Source of the DNA: Pedobacter frigiditerrae
GTDB lineage: Bacteria; Bacteroidota; Bacteroidia; Sphingobacteriales; Sphingobacteriaceae
Assembly: GCF_004331645.1 (NCBI RefSeq)
Contig: NZ_SJSK01000008.1
Coordinates: 62,001 to 126,000 of the forward strand
Reading direction: 5' to 3'
Length of the DNA stretch: 64,000 nucleotides
Shown: positions 1 through 8,759 of the stretch, in pieces
How the letters are laid out: every line of letters begins with the position of its first letter
Numbering within the stretch: the stretch's first letter is position 1
Notes under the pieces: model-generated
Database searches by the model: none
What the model saw: only the letters and a program-made list of their open reading frames with translations
What the model was told of the DNA's origin: nothing
Program-made: the position numbers and the translations under genes

Positions 1-680
1 AATATAGATTTTCCGCCAGATGCGGCACAACAATCCCACCAATAATCATATTTATTAGGTTCAAAATAGGCACCCGTTTTTTGTGAAGAGAAATCCTGTA
101 TTTGATAAAGCCTAGCATCACTGATAACTTGCTCTAATTTTGTTCCATTAGGCAAAGCTAAAGTTGTAGGAGATACTTCCTTAAAATCAATATGATTAGC
201 TTTCAACTGATTAATAATAGACTGAATATGAGTTTCCTGTACACGAATAAATAAATCAGGCTGAATAAAGAACGATCTTAAAAATTCTTCCTTATCTATT
301 CCTTCTGAAAGTTCCGCCTCAAAAGTAAAAACTTCTTCTAGTTTAAATGATTGATAAACTTTTTTGATTAATGCTATCTTATCATCAAGCAATAGGTTTA
401 CTGACTGCTCTAAATCTGGCAAATAATGAGCAATAACCAAGCTTGTTGTATCGTGGCAAAGAAAATCGGCAACCGCCAATCTTTTCAGCTTATCCACTTT
501 ACTTAATGCTTTCCCTAATCTGAAATAACTGTATAAGTATCTTGATGCCCATCTTCTATCAGATGAGCCCATTTGTTTGTTTTGTTTAAAGTAATTAAAC
601 AAAAACCGATGAAGTGGCAAAACGCCATCGTAATTATTTAAAACTTGTTCAAAGGCTCTAACCTGGTGCTCTACTCTCAT
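1..680 (-). CDS. RsmB/NOP-family RNA (cytosine-C5) methyltransferase, 3' part outside window
   Basis: The ATG is at 680-678 and 226 codons read toward the window start without a stop, so the C-terminal part is missing. The last visible residues, DCCAASGGKS, match the SAM-binding motif I (D-x-C-A-A-P-G-G-K-T) of the Fmu/NOL1/NOP2/Sun family, which methylates cytosine C5 in rRNA or tRNA. The preceding ~210 residues resemble the N-terminal RNA-binding part of this family. The catalytic cysteines lie outside the window, so the target RNA cannot be assigned. It follows the lipoprotein gene by 31 bp and guaA on the same strand, so it is probably the third gene of that transcript. Confidence 0.85.
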   Translation of the reverse strand, partial: MRVEHQVRAFEQVLNNYDGVLPLHRFLFNYFKQNKQMGSSDRRWASRYLYSYFRLGKALSKVDKLKRLAVADFLCHDTTSLVIAHYLPDLEQSVNLLLDDKIALIKKVYQSFKLEEVFTFEAELSEGIDKEEFLRSFFIQPDLFIRVQETHIQSIINQLKANHIDFKEVSPTTLALPNGTKLEQVISDARLYQIQDFSSQKTGAYFEPNKYDYWWDCCAASGGKSI

Positions 681-711
681 ACCCCTAAATCCGCTTCATG
701 CTGACAATAAA

Positions 712-1929
712 TTAGTTAATAACACTTAATGTTAAGTTTTTGTACTGCAACAACATTAATTGCTTGTTAAAGTAACCATATTGAGGATTAAAATCAAACT
801 CAAACGTATTATGTAGGCCTTTATATTTTTCCTTAGCAAGAAAATCCAAATAATTTTCGCCATGCTTAGCTAATAGTTTTCCAAAATAAAATCCGATATC
901 AAAACCTTTAAAAGAAAACTCCGAAGGTTCAAAGTGATATTTCCCTCGGTATTTTTTAATAAAATTGATTACTGCGCTACTTTTATAATCAATTACAAAG
1001 GATGAACTAATAATGGTATTTAAATCTTGCAGCTGACCAACAACATAGTTCTGTTTACTCCAGTTCGGGTGACCAAATAAATTAATATCATAACCTCCTG
1101 TTTTAAGGTTTTTAAGCTTATAAAGTTTATCAATACTTGGCTTTACAAAATCTACGTCAGATGAGCAGATAACTACAGCATACTGTTTTCCTTTAATCAT
1201 TCTTGTTTCAAAGGCATAGGCAGATGTAAATTCCTGAACGATAAAGGAAGGATGCTTTTGTTTAAAATAATCGCGTATTGGCGCAGCAAATTGTTCATCT
1301 GCCGACTTTTTAGGATTTATCAATACGACAATTGTATTTTCACTTTTATAATGTGCAGCAATGTAAGCTACTATTTTCCCACCATGCAGGTTAATGTTGT
1401 TTACAATTGATATGAGCTTTGGGTTATTAAAATCGCTAGGTTTTGATGCAGCCAAAGGCGAAACAATAGACAAGTCATTTGCAATAGCATAACTAGTCAT
1501 GTATTTCATTCCCTCAGGAAAAACAGGGCCAATAATCAGGTTGCTATTTTTTAAAGTTTCTTTTTTTAGTAAAGAAGCAATCTGACTATTTTCATCCCTT
1601 GAATCAAAAACGTTTAACTTAAAGTTTAAACCATTTGCAGCAGCAGAGTCTATCCCAAGCATCACGCCTTGGTAAAAATCTAATGCCATATCAGATTTTT
1701 CTACTTGAGCTTTTGTAGCAGTCTGTAAGTTAAGTTCGTTTAACTTAAACGGAATAATTAACGAGATATTAGCTTCTGTAAATTTCTTTACAGGTTTATC
1801 TACTTTAGTAGCTGGCGTATTGTTAACAACTGGCTTGCTTGGGGTAGTTATAACTTTTGGTGAACAGCCAAAAAAAACCAAGCTCAAAAACATTAATATT
1901 CTAAAGCTTGGTTTATTTTTTATATTCAT
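712..1929 (-). CDS. Periplasmic-binding-fold lipoprotein (LivK-like)
   Basis: This is a 405-residue protein with a lipoprotein signal: a basic N-terminus, a hydrophobic stretch and the lipobox FFGC at about residue 22. The mature part reads as a type I periplasmic-binding fold of the branched-chain amino acid receptor kind, with phrases such as NLIIGPVFPEG and LSIVSPLAASKPSD that fit a two-lobed ligand-binding domain. No permease or ATPase genes are nearby, so a transport role is not supported. In Bacteroidota such proteins often occur without an ABC transporter. It lies 74 bp downstream of guaA and is probably co-transcribed with it. The ligand is unknown. Confidence 0.7.
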   Translation of the reverse strand: MNIKNKPSFRILMFLSLVFFGCSPKVITTPSKPVVNNTPATKVDKPVKKFTEANISLIIPFKLNELNLQTATKAQVEKSDMALDFYQGVMLGIDSAAANGLNFKLNVFDSRDENSQIASLLKKETLKNSNLIIGPVFPEGMKYMTSYAIANDLSIVSPLAASKPSDFNNPKLISIVNNINLHGGKIVAYIAAHYKSENTIVVLINPKKSADEQFAAPIRDYFKQKHPSFIVQEFTSAYAFETRMIKGKQYAVVICSSDVDFVKPSIDKLYKLKNLKTGGYDINLFGHPNWSKQNYVVGQLQDLNTIISSSFVIDYKSSAVINFIKKYRGKYHFEPSEFSFKGFDIGFYFGKLLAKHGENYLDFLAKEKYKGLHNTFEFDFNPQYGYFNKQLMLLQYKNLTLSVIN

Positions 1930-2003
1930 TTGTATTTTATTTATTCTTCTAAACGTCAGATCAATCGGGTTAATCTATAAAAATCCCTTTAAATTTTCTT
2001 CAA

Positions 2004-3530
2004 TCATTCCCACTCAATAGTTGCAGGCGGTTTAGAGCTAATATCATAAACAACTCGGTTAATCCCTCTAACCTTATTGATAATCTCATTAGAAATTTTA
2101 GCCAGCACATTATATGGTAAGTGACACCAGTCAGCAGTCATTCCATCAACAGATTCAACAGCACGTAAGCATATTACATTTTCGTAAGTACGCTCATCGC
2201 CCATTACACCTACAGATTGAACTGGTAAAAAGATTGCTCCTGCTTGCCAAACCTTATCATATAACCCAGCTTCTTTCAAATTGTTTATATAAATTGCATC
2301 TGCCTCTTGCAAAATGGCAACTTTCTCGGCAGTTACATCACCTAAAATCCGAATGGCTAAACCCGGACCAGGAAAAGGATGGCGACCTAAAATAAATCCT
2401 TCAATTCCTAAACTTTTACCAACTCTTCTTACCTCATCCTTAAATAAAGTATTTAATGGCTCAACAATTTTAAGTTTCATGAAATCTGGCAATCCACCCA
2501 CATTATGGTGAGATTTAATAGTTGCCGATGGACCTTTAATAGAAACCGATTCAATAATATCAGGATAGATAGTGCCTTGCGCTAACCAAACTACATCTTG
2601 AACTTCATGAGCAGCATCATCAAATACTTCAATAAAAACTCTACCTATAGCTTTACGCTTTAATTCTGGGTCTTTCACACCAGCTAACTGACTTAAAAAT
2701 CTATCTTTTGCATCAATGCCTTTAATGTTTAGGCCCATGTGTTTGTATTGCTCCAAAACACTTTCAAACTCATCTTTACGCAATAAACCGTTATCTACAA
2801 AAATGCAATGAAGGTTTTTTCCAATTGCTTTATGCAATAAAATAGCAGCAACACTCGAATCTACACCACCAGATAAACCCAAAACAACTTTATCGTTCCC
2901 TAACTTTTCTTTTAAATCGGCAACCGTAGTTTCTACAAAGGCATCTGCTGTCCAATCTTGTGAACAACCACAAATATCTACCAAGAAATTCTCTAATAAG
3001 ATTTTTCCGTCAGTAGTATGTGTAACCTCCGGGTGAAACTGTATGGCAAAAGTATTGGTACCTTTTACTTGATATCCTGCAACTTTAACATCAGCTGTAC
3101 TAGCAATAATTTCGAAATGATCAGGCACATTTTTAATCGTATCACCATGGCTCATCCAAACTTGAGAATCGATATTGATGCCTTTGAACAATTTGTTTCC
3201 ATTATTTACGAAACTCAGATTAGCCCTACCATATTCTCTCGTATTAGATGCCTGAACATCTCCACCACTGTGTTGCGCTATAAATTGAGCTCCATAACAA
3301 ACAGCCAATAATGGATAAGCTTTAAATAGATTTAAATCTACAAAAGGTGCATCTTCTTGGCGCACAGAATACGGACTACCTGATAAAATAACTCCTTTAA
3401 CAGTTGAGTCTAATTCGGGAATGTGATTAAATGGGTGGATTTCGCAGTAAACATTAAGTTCGCGAACGCGACGGGCAATAAGCTGTGTAAACTGCGAACC
3501 AAAATCGAGAATGATGATTTTTTCTAGCAT
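2004..3530 (-). CDS. guaA: GMP synthase (glutamine-hydrolysing)
   Basis: This 508-residue enzyme converts XMP, ATP and glutamine to GMP in purine synthesis. The N-terminal class I glutaminase has the nucleophile region LAVCYGAQF and the FHPEVTH histidine-glutamate pair. The ATP-pyrophosphatase domain has the P-loop LGLSGGVDSS. The C-terminal dimerisation domain ends in the usual PPATIEWE. An upstream in-frame TTG would add two residues, but it is the TTG of the promoter box TACCTTTG at 3534-3541, so I start at the ATG at 3530, only three bases from the box. The mRNA is probably leaderless. It leads the guaA-lipoprotein-RsmB group. Confidence 0.97.
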   Translation of the reverse strand: MLEKIIILDFGSQFTQLIARRVRELNVYCEIHPFNHIPELDSTVKGVILSGSPYSVRQEDAPFVDLNLFKAYPLLAVCYGAQFIAQHSGGDVQASNTREYGRANLSFVNNGNKLFKGINIDSQVWMSHGDTIKNVPDHFEIIASTADVKVAGYQVKGTNTFAIQFHPEVTHTTDGKILLENFLVDICGCSQDWTADAFVETTVADLKEKLGNDKVVLGLSGGVDSSVAAILLHKAIGKNLHCIFVDNGLLRKDEFESVLEQYKHMGLNIKGIDAKDRFLSQLAGVKDPELKRKAIGRVFIEVFDDAAHEVQDVVWLAQGTIYPDIIESVSIKGPSATIKSHHNVGGLPDFMKLKIVEPLNTLFKDEVRRVGKSLGIEGFILGRHPFPGPGLAIRILGDVTAEKVAILQEADAIYINNLKEAGLYDKVWQAGAIFLPVQSVGVMGDERTYENVICLRAVESVDGMTADWCHLPYNVLAKISNEIINKVRGINRVVYDISSKPPATIEWE

Positions 3531-3533
3531 GTG

Positions 3534-3541
3534 CAAAGGTA
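3534..3541 (-). promoter_or_regulatory. Bacteroidota -7 promoter element of guaA
   Basis: On the minus strand this reads TACCTTTG, an exact match to the Bacteroidota -7 consensus TAnnTTTG. Three bases separate it from the guaA ATG, so transcription should start at or next to the start codon. No clear -33 TTTG is seen. Confidence 0.6.
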
Positions 3542-3551
3542 GCTATTTGAA

Positions 3552-3579
3552 ATGAGATGTGAGATATGAGATGTGAGAT
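3552..3579. repeat. 7-bp tandem array (4 units) upstream of guaA
   Basis: Four consecutive heptamers alternate between ATGAGAT and GTGAGAT, which makes an exact 14-bp duplication. The array begins 11 bp upstream of the guaA -7 box, so it covers the region where a -33 element or regulator site would lie. Confidence 0.75.
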
Positions 3580-3833
3580 TTTCACCTATATTTTGAAGCG
3601 CTCCAAAGGAGTCCCTTTGGCAAAATAGTAGTCAAAAATTGTCGGTTGTCCGGTTCCAAAGGAACTCATTTGAAGCTAAATGCTTTACTCCTTACAGTAG
3701 TGCTCGCTGCAATCTGGGCTATTTAGCAAAACTATGTGCTAAAAACTTAGGCAAAAATGCCAACCTGACAAAAGTCTAGGTTATCAGTCAAGGATTATTT
3801 AACTAAAAAATCTGCGAATCTGTGGCTAACTAA
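3580..3833. other. Gene-free spacer between dCMP deaminase and guaA
   Basis: I see no gene here. The spacer holds a short inverted repeat (CCAAAGG / CCTTTGG, about 3604-3621). At 3705-3714 it has CGCTGCAATC, the reverse complement of a 10-mer at 51239-51248. At about 3810-3827 is an AATCTGTGGCT fragment that also occurs in the hairpin at 33699-33746. These look like dispersed intergenic repeat fragments. Confidence 0.5.
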
Positions 3834-4295
3834 TTAAACAACACTTTCATGCTGCATCACCTTAACACCGAAACGAACCAAAAAATCTACTCCTTCATCA
3901 CTAGCCAAGCCTTTATAGGCAGCGTAAGAATCCTTAAAATAAACTTTCTTAATCCCTGAAGATAAAATTAGCCTTGCGCAAGCTATGCAAGGCGATAGTG
4001 TTGTATATAGAGTAGAGCCTTCTATTTTAGACCCATTTTTAATGGCATATAAAATAGCATTTTCCTCAGCATGCAATGCTAAAGAGCAACTCCCTTTGCT
4101 ATCTCTTGCACATCCATTTTCTGGCCATTCTTCATCGCAGTTATGTGTACCAGCCGGCGGACCATTATAACCAATAGATATGATTCGTGTATCCTTAGTT
4201 AAAACGGCACCAACGTGCGCTCGCACACAATGCGAGCGTCCAGCTAAATCTATAGCCAAATTCATGAAAATATTGGCAAAGGATGGTTTAGTCAT
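3834..4295 (-). CDS. Deoxycytidylate (dCMP) deaminase family protein
   Basis: This 153-residue zinc-dependent deaminase has the HAEENAI motif (zinc-binding histidine and catalytic glutamate) and the PCIACARLI motif (two zinc cysteines). A conserved N-terminal cysteine/histidine-rich stretch (HNCDEEWPENGCARD) is typical of the ComEB/dCMP deaminase branch. The likely role is making dUMP for thymidylate synthesis. The gene begins 7 bp after the stop codon of the upstream sugar transporter on the same strand, so the two are probably co-transcribed despite unrelated functions. Full length for the family. Confidence 0.88.
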   Translation of the reverse strand: MTKPSFANIFMNLAIDLAGRSHCVRAHVGAVLTKDTRIISIGYNGPPAGTHNCDEEWPENGCARDSKGSCSLALHAEENAILYAIKNGSKIEGSTLYTTLSPCIACARLILSSGIKKVYFKDSYAAYKGLASDEGVDFLVRFGVKVMQHESVV

Positions 4296-4302
4296 CTATA
4301 TT

Positions 4303-5646
4303 CTAATTTTTTTTCTCTATATGAAGGTTTTTTAAACCAACTTTATGTCCTGAAATAGCAAAGTATAAAATAAACAGGTAACATGGCATCATGCTAATGA
4401 AAAACGATAATTGGAAATTAACATGTAATTCATCTTTTAAATAGCCATATAAAAGAGGCCAGATTGCACCGCCCGCAATACCCATAATCATGATTGCTGA
4501 ACCTGTTTTAGTAAATTTACCCAAGCCCTTAATTCCCAAAGGAAAAATAGCTGGCCACATTAATGAGTTAGCTAAACCTAATAAGGCCACAAATATAACC
4601 GAAGTATAACCGTGTGTAGCAAAAGCGCCCAAGGTAAATGCTAGTCCTAAAATTGCACATATTTTTAAAGCTGCCTGCTGACTGATATATTTTGGAATTG
4701 TAAAAACTCCTATTACATAACCCACCAACATACTGGCTAAAGTAAGTGTAGTGTAATACAATGGAACACTTAATGAATCGGTTATTTTAATAGTAGTAAT
4801 AAATAAGTTTAGGTTAAACTCTTTGGCATAAACACCAATGATATCTCCAGCCATTACCTCAGCTGCTACATAAACAAATATGCAAAAGGCACCTAAGAAT
4901 AAGTGCGGAAATTGGAAGATACTTGTTTTTGCTGTATGCGATGCATCATCTGCAATTACCTCTTCTTTATCTACATCAACCTCCGGTAAATTAGAAAAAC
5001 GGATAAATATGGCAAATATCACAAATACGATAGCCAAGGTAATGTAAGGTGTGTGTACACGCCCTAAAACCTCAGTTAACAATGCATCTTTTTCTGACGC
5101 AGTTGTTGCAACATCTGCCAATTTTTTTGTGATAGCTTCTGAGTTCTTTAAAAAAATTGAACCCATTATAATCGGTACGATTATACCTGCAAACTTATTG
5201 CAAAGCCCCATGATACTAATTCGTTTAGCAGCACTTTCTATTGGACCAATAATGCTGATATAAGGATTTGATGCTGTCTGCAACAACGCTAAAGCTGCTC
5301 CCTGAATAAATATACCAGTTAAGAATAAACCATAACTCTTACTATCTGCTGCAGGTATAAAAATCAATGAACCTAAGCCTAAAATTACTAAACCCAATAT
5401 AATTCCATTTCTGAAACCAACTTTCTTAAGTATCCATGAAGATGGTAAAGCCAACACAAAATAGGCCATATAAGAAGCAAAGGTCACAAAAAACGCTTCT
5501 AAATCTGTTTTTAGGTTACAGGCTATTTTTAAGAATGGTATTAATGTACTATTTGCCCAGGTTACAAAGCCAAAAATGAAGAATAATGCACCAATGGTAG
5601 CAATTGCCTTGTAGTTATTCTGAGATTGAGTTGTTGATTTGGCCAT
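4303..5646 (-). CDS. FucP/GluP-like MFS sugar transporter
   Basis: This 447-residue membrane protein has about 12 hydrophobic helices. It reads like the L-fucose/glucose-galactose permease branch of the major facilitator superfamily: an N-terminal FIFGFVTWANSTLIPFLK segment, QTASNPYISIIGP in helix 4 and IFPLGIKGLGKFT in the C-terminal half. It should be an inner-membrane proton-coupled sugar importer; the sugar cannot be told. A paralogue (5788-7221) lies directly upstream on the same strand, separated by an intrinsic terminator, so this gene probably has its own promoter. A LacI-type palindrome lies 71-80 bp upstream of its start codon. Confidence 0.85.
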   Translation of the reverse strand: MAKSTTQSQNNYKAIATIGALFFIFGFVTWANSTLIPFLKIACNLKTDLEAFFVTFASYMAYFVLALPSSWILKKVGFRNGIILGLVILGLGSLIFIPAADSKSYGLFLTGIFIQGAALALLQTASNPYISIIGPIESAAKRISIMGLCNKFAGIIVPIIMGSIFLKNSEAITKKLADVATTASEKDALLTEVLGRVHTPYITLAIVFVIFAIFIRFSNLPEVDVDKEEVIADDASHTAKTSIFQFPHLFLGAFCIFVYVAAEVMAGDIIGVYAKEFNLNLFITTIKITDSLSVPLYYTTLTLASMLVGYVIGVFTIPKYISQQAALKICAILGLAFTLGAFATHGYTSVIFVALLGLANSLMWPAIFPLGIKGLGKFTKTGSAIMIMGIAGGAIWPLLYGYLKDELHVNFQLSFFISMMPCYLFILYFAISGHKVGLKNLHIEKKN

Positions 5647-5716
5647 TTTTTAGTTTAGGTTTAAATTTTATCTAACATAAGAAAAAATAAAAGGCATTTA
5701 AAAATTAAAAACTGCG

Positions 5717-5726
5717 CAAACGTTTG
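5717..5726. promoter_or_regulatory. Candidate LacI-family operator
   Basis: CAAACGTTTG is a perfect 10-bp palindrome with the central CG typical of LacI/GalR-family operators. It lies 71 bp upstream of the sugar-transporter start codon and downstream of the preceding gene's terminator. Its position fits sugar-responsive repression, but no LacI gene is present in the window. Confidence 0.4.
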
Positions 5727-5735
5727 ATTAAAGGC

Positions 5736-5767
5736 AAAAAAAAGAGCACCGATATAAATCGGGGCTC
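5736..5767 (-). terminator. Intrinsic terminator after the upstream FucP-like gene
   Basis: On the minus strand a 10-bp stem (one mismatch, arms at 5744-5753 and 5758-5767, loop of 4) is followed by eight T. It sits 20 bp beyond the stop of the 5788-7221 gene. Confidence 0.8.
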
Positions 5768-5787
5768 TAAATAAAATATCTTTCGGT

Positions 5788-7221
5788 TTAATGTCCTCCA
5801 GAAATTTTTTGGTCGAAATCTATTCCTTGTGCTTTTAGTATACTACTTGCTTTCCAAGCATAAAAAACCAGATAAGCAAAACATAAAACCCCAACAACAT
5901 AACTATATTGTATACCAATATACCCCGCAACCAAACCTTGTAACGGACTTATCAAAGCTCCCCCACAGATCATCATAATTAAGAAGCTACTACCCTGACT
6001 GGTATTTTTACCTAATCCACTTACTGCCAACGTGAAAATACATGGCCATAAAGTACTGCAGAATAACCCAACACTTGTAAAGGCATAAACACTTACCATC
6101 CCTTCTGTAAACATACCTACAAGTAAAGCCAAAATACCTACACCAGAGAAAATAAGCAACATACGAGCAGGATTACCTTTACTTGCCATATCTGCAATAA
6201 TTAACACAAGAATGATTACAGCATAAACATAAAATGGTGCTAAATCATGTTTTGCTATTGCGTTTACTAATAAGAAAACACCAAACGCTAAATATGGGGC
6301 AATAAACCTTAATACTTTTTGTAAACTAATGTTATCAGTAAAGGCTTCAACCGCACCTGTCCAGCGGCCAATCATCATACTTGCCCAATATAATGAAATG
6401 TACGGGGCAATATCTTTTGTCGAGAAACCTAAATCTTTTATCATATATTCAGGTAGATTACTAGCAGTTGATACCTCAACACCTACATAAACAAAGATGG
6501 CAATCATTCCCAATACCAATTGAGGATAAGCTAGGGCTGAACCTTTTTTTCCACCCTCTTTCTGGTCAGCTTCTATTAATGCTGGCTTATCTGGCAGTGA
6601 TGAGAATTTTAATAATATTGCTACAACTAAAAATGCAGCTCCTAAAATTAGATAAGGGATTTTAACACTTTGTATATCTAGTGTTGTATTGCCACTGGTG
6701 GCAGTTCCAAAGATGGCAAAGCTCACAATTAACGGACCAATGGTTGTACCAAAATTATTGATACCACCAGCTAAGGTCAAACGTTGTGAACCTGTTTTTA
6801 TAGGCCCCAAGGCAATTGCCAACGGATTTGCTACTGTTTGCTGCAATGAAAAACCTAATGCTACTATAAATAAACCAGAAAGCATAAGGGTAAATGACCC
6901 ATTATTTGCTGCTGGATAAAACAATAAGGTTCCTAGGGCCGAAATACCTAAGCCTAAAGCCAAGCTATTTTTATAGCCAATTTTATTAATTAAATCGGTT
7001 TTCATGATTGCTGAAATACCAATTAAAATAAGCGAACCAACAGTATAGGCGATATAGAAGGCAAACGACACTAACTGGCTTTCAAATTGAGAAAGTTTAA
7101 AAGCTTCTTTGAAAACTGGTATAAGAATATCATTACTTGCGGCTACGAAGCCCCAAAAGAAGAAAACAGTTGCTAAAGGGATAAATTGTGCCCAATTGGT
7201 TTTGGCATTTTGTGAACTCAT
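5788..7221 (-). CDS. FucP-like MFS sugar transporter (second paralogue)
   Basis: This 477-residue paralogue of the adjacent transporter has the same layout: FFFWGFVAASNDILIPVFK in helix 1, QQTVANPLAIALGP in helix 4 and IFTLAVSGLGKNTSQGSS in the C-terminal half. About 12 membrane helices are visible. An additional hydrophobic segment at about 330-360 makes it longer than its neighbour. The proposed role is proton-coupled sugar import through the inner membrane, substrate unknown. The two copies differ too much to be a recent duplication. It is divergent from the LysE gene; the shared 207-bp spacer holds two perfect palindromes. It has its own terminator. Confidence 0.85.
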   Translation of the reverse strand: MSSQNAKTNWAQFIPLATVFFFWGFVAASNDILIPVFKEAFKLSQFESQLVSFAFYIAYTVGSLILIGISAIMKTDLINKIGYKNSLALGLGISALGTLLFYPAANNGSFTLMLSGLFIVALGFSLQQTVANPLAIALGPIKTGSQRLTLAGGINNFGTTIGPLIVSFAIFGTATSGNTTLDIQSVKIPYLILGAAFLVVAILLKFSSLPDKPALIEADQKEGGKKGSALAYPQLVLGMIAIFVYVGVEVSTASNLPEYMIKDLGFSTKDIAPYISLYWASMMIGRWTGAVEAFTDNISLQKVLRFIAPYLAFGVFLLVNAIAKHDLAPFYVYAVIILVLIIADMASKGNPARMLLIFSGVGILALLVGMFTEGMVSVYAFTSVGLFCSTLWPCIFTLAVSGLGKNTSQGSSFLIMMICGGALISPLQGLVAGYIGIQYSYVVGVLCFAYLVFYAWKASSILKAQGIDFDQKISGGH

Positions 7222-7278
7222 TTTTTAAATTTTGGTTTTTAGTTCGCTAAACATAAATAAAATTTATTGTTTACTAAA

Positions 7279-7293
7279 GTGTATTTAATACAC
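7279..7293. promoter_or_regulatory. Palindrome GTGTATT-T-AATACAC, candidate operator
   Basis: This is a perfect 7-1-7 inverted repeat, 58-72 bp upstream of the FucP-like start codon at 7221, in the divergent spacer with the LysE gene. It is a plausible site for a dimeric regulator. There is no T-run, so it is not a terminator. Confidence 0.4.
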
Positions 7294-7331
7294 AAATGCA
7301 TTTTTAATAAACGTCTTTATAACGTGTATTG

Positions 7332-7355
7332 GCAATATTTTGAGCAAAATATTGC
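7332..7355. promoter_or_regulatory. 24-bp perfect inverted repeat in a divergent promoter region
   Basis: The arms GCAATATTTTG (7332-7342) and CAAAATATTGC (7345-7355) are exact complements with a 2-bp AG centre. The element lies between two divergent transporter genes. It is a candidate operator, or a cruciform/hairpin-forming repeat. Confidence 0.45.
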
Positions 7356-7428
7356 TACAACAATTGAAAAAAATGGATAGATTTTAGCTTTAAAAATTGC
7401 ATATTAGCATAAAATATAGGAGAGGCTA

Positions 7429-8049
7429 ATGTTTGAAGCTATTTTATTGGGTATGGGTGCCGGGCTAATTTCCTCATTCTTAACTGGTCCCGTTTTTTTT
7501 GCGATGATTAAGACCAGTATTGAACGTGGATTTAAAGCTGGTTTTTCTTTAGCAATTGGTGTAATTATTAGTGATATTGTGCTAATTGGACTTGTGCTTT
7601 TTGGTAGCCAATTCTTAAAATATCAAGACAGCTTTGATAAATATGTGGGCATAATTGGAGGTATCTTTTTATTCGCTGTTGGTATCTACTATCTCCTTTC
7701 AAGAGTTTCTATCAATTATGATACAGATCCACTTAGCAAAATAAACAAAAGAGGATATCTGCTTAAAGGATTTTTGATGTGCATTTTAACGCCATCTACT
7801 TTAATGTTTTGGATTATTGTGAGTGGAATTATATCCGTAAAACTTGATAAACTTGATGAGAAGCTATTCTGCTTTTTTATAGCAATGGCAACTCAGTTAA
7901 CTATTGATGGCTTTAAAAGCTATTATTCTAGCAAGCTAAGACATCGGATTAAAGAAGATACATTAAGCAAGCTTAATAAAGTGGCAGGGGTAATTATTAT
8001 CCTTTTCGCTAGCTGGTTAATTTACAAAACCTATCATCAGTATTATTAG
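7429..8049 (+). CDS. LysE-family translocator
   Basis: This 206-residue membrane protein has about six hydrophobic helices and the LysE/RhtB-type start: GAGLISSFLTGPVFFAMIKTS, where the glycine- and proline-containing first helix is the family mark. Members export amino acids or other small solutes; the substrate here is unknown. A purine-rich AGGAG lies 8-12 bases before the ATG, an unusually good Shine-Dalgarno match for Bacteroidota. It is convergent with the following lipoprotein gene, with only 6 bp between the stops. Confidence 0.8.
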   Translation: MFEAILLGMGAGLISSFLTGPVFFAMIKTSIERGFKAGFSLAIGVIISDIVLIGLVLFGSQFLKYQDSFDKYVGIIGGIFLFAVGIYYLLSRVSINYDTDPLSKINKRGYLLKGFLMCILTPSTLMFWIIVSGIISVKLDKLDEKLFCFFIAMATQLTIDGFKSYYSSKLRHRIKEDTLSKLNKVAGVIIILFASWLIYKTYHQYY

Positions 8050-8055
8050 GTATAT

Positions 8056-8607
8056 TTATAAAACACCATCAAGATCATATAAATCTACATAATCTAAAAC
8101 CTTGCCACCACTACAGTTTTCCATTTGCTGAAGTCTATAATATTTCCTATCTCCAGTTTTCAAGAATAGTTGATCCCCAGTTTTTTCGCAAGGAACACCT
8201 TTATTATTGATTTTCACGTAAGTAATAATGGTCCCCATAAAAGAGATTTGGGTATCACTTACCCTTTTTATTTTACCATTGATTTTCAAGAATTCATTAC
8301 TGCTATTTGTTTGTTCGCCACTGATTGTAAATGAGCCATCACTTTGTTTAACTACTTCTGCCTTCCCTTGATTTTGAAAGCCAATCCATTGTAATGAAAT
8401 TGGAATTGTTCTTTTAATATTAACCTCAACTTTTGGAATTCTCTTAGCAACATTATCTTTAACCTTATTGAGGGTATCATTAAGCTTATTTAATTTTGAG
8501 TTTAAACTGTCACTCGTTTTAGCTATCGCATCTTCAACTTTATCTTGTTTAGCATCTGAGCAGCCAAGTGCCAAGCAAACCATTAATCCTAAAAAAAACT
8601 TTTTCAT
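8056..8607 (-). CDS. Hypothetical lipoprotein
   Basis: I do not recognise the family. The protein (183 residues from the chosen start) begins MKKFFLGLMVCLALGC, a clear lipoprotein signal with lipobox LALGC. A helical, lysine-rich segment with spaced KLN/KVKDNV repeats (about residues 25-60) may form a coiled coil. The C-terminal 110 residues look beta-rich and contain two cysteines that could pair. An upstream in-frame ATG at 8634 would put nine residues before the signal, so I prefer 8607. It should sit in the outer membrane or periplasm. It is convergent with the LysE gene. Confidence 0.65.
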   Translation of the reverse strand: MKKFFLGLMVCLALGCSDAKQDKVEDAIAKTSDSLNSKLNKLNDTLNKVKDNVAKRIPKVEVNIKRTIPISLQWIGFQNQGKAEVVKQSDGSFTISGEQTNSSNEFLKINGKIKRVSDTQISFMGTIITYVKINNKGVPCEKTGDQLFLKTGDRKYYRLQQMENCSGGKVLDYVDLYDLDGVL

Positions 8608-8712
8608 AATCATTGTATTTAATAGATACAACAAATAGATGATTGCAATGTTTTGAGATTAGCTTGAAAGCTGAAAGCCCTAGAGGAGTTCCCTTAGGAC
8701 AGTGTTGAATAA

Positions 8713-8744
8713 CAAAAAGGGCAAAAACTTTCGTTTTTACCCTT
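8713..8744 (-). terminator. Intrinsic terminator after the PurF-like gene
   Basis: A 12-bp stem with one mismatch (arms 8717-8728 and 8733-8744, loop of 4) is followed on the minus strand by a T-rich tail. It lies about 50 bp past the stop of the PurF-like gene at 8796. Confidence 0.7.
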
Positions 8745-8759
8745 ATATTATTTTTATTA

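Noticed and set aside
1820..2020. Small plus-strand ORF overlapping the start of the lipoprotein gene
   Set aside because: It is the complement of the lipoprotein signal-peptide region and the AT-rich spacer; the hydrophobic stretch is a by-product.
4303..7221. Two adjacent MFS genes as an assembly duplication
   Set aside because: The proteins differ in length and throughout their sequence, and they have separate terminator and operator-like sites.
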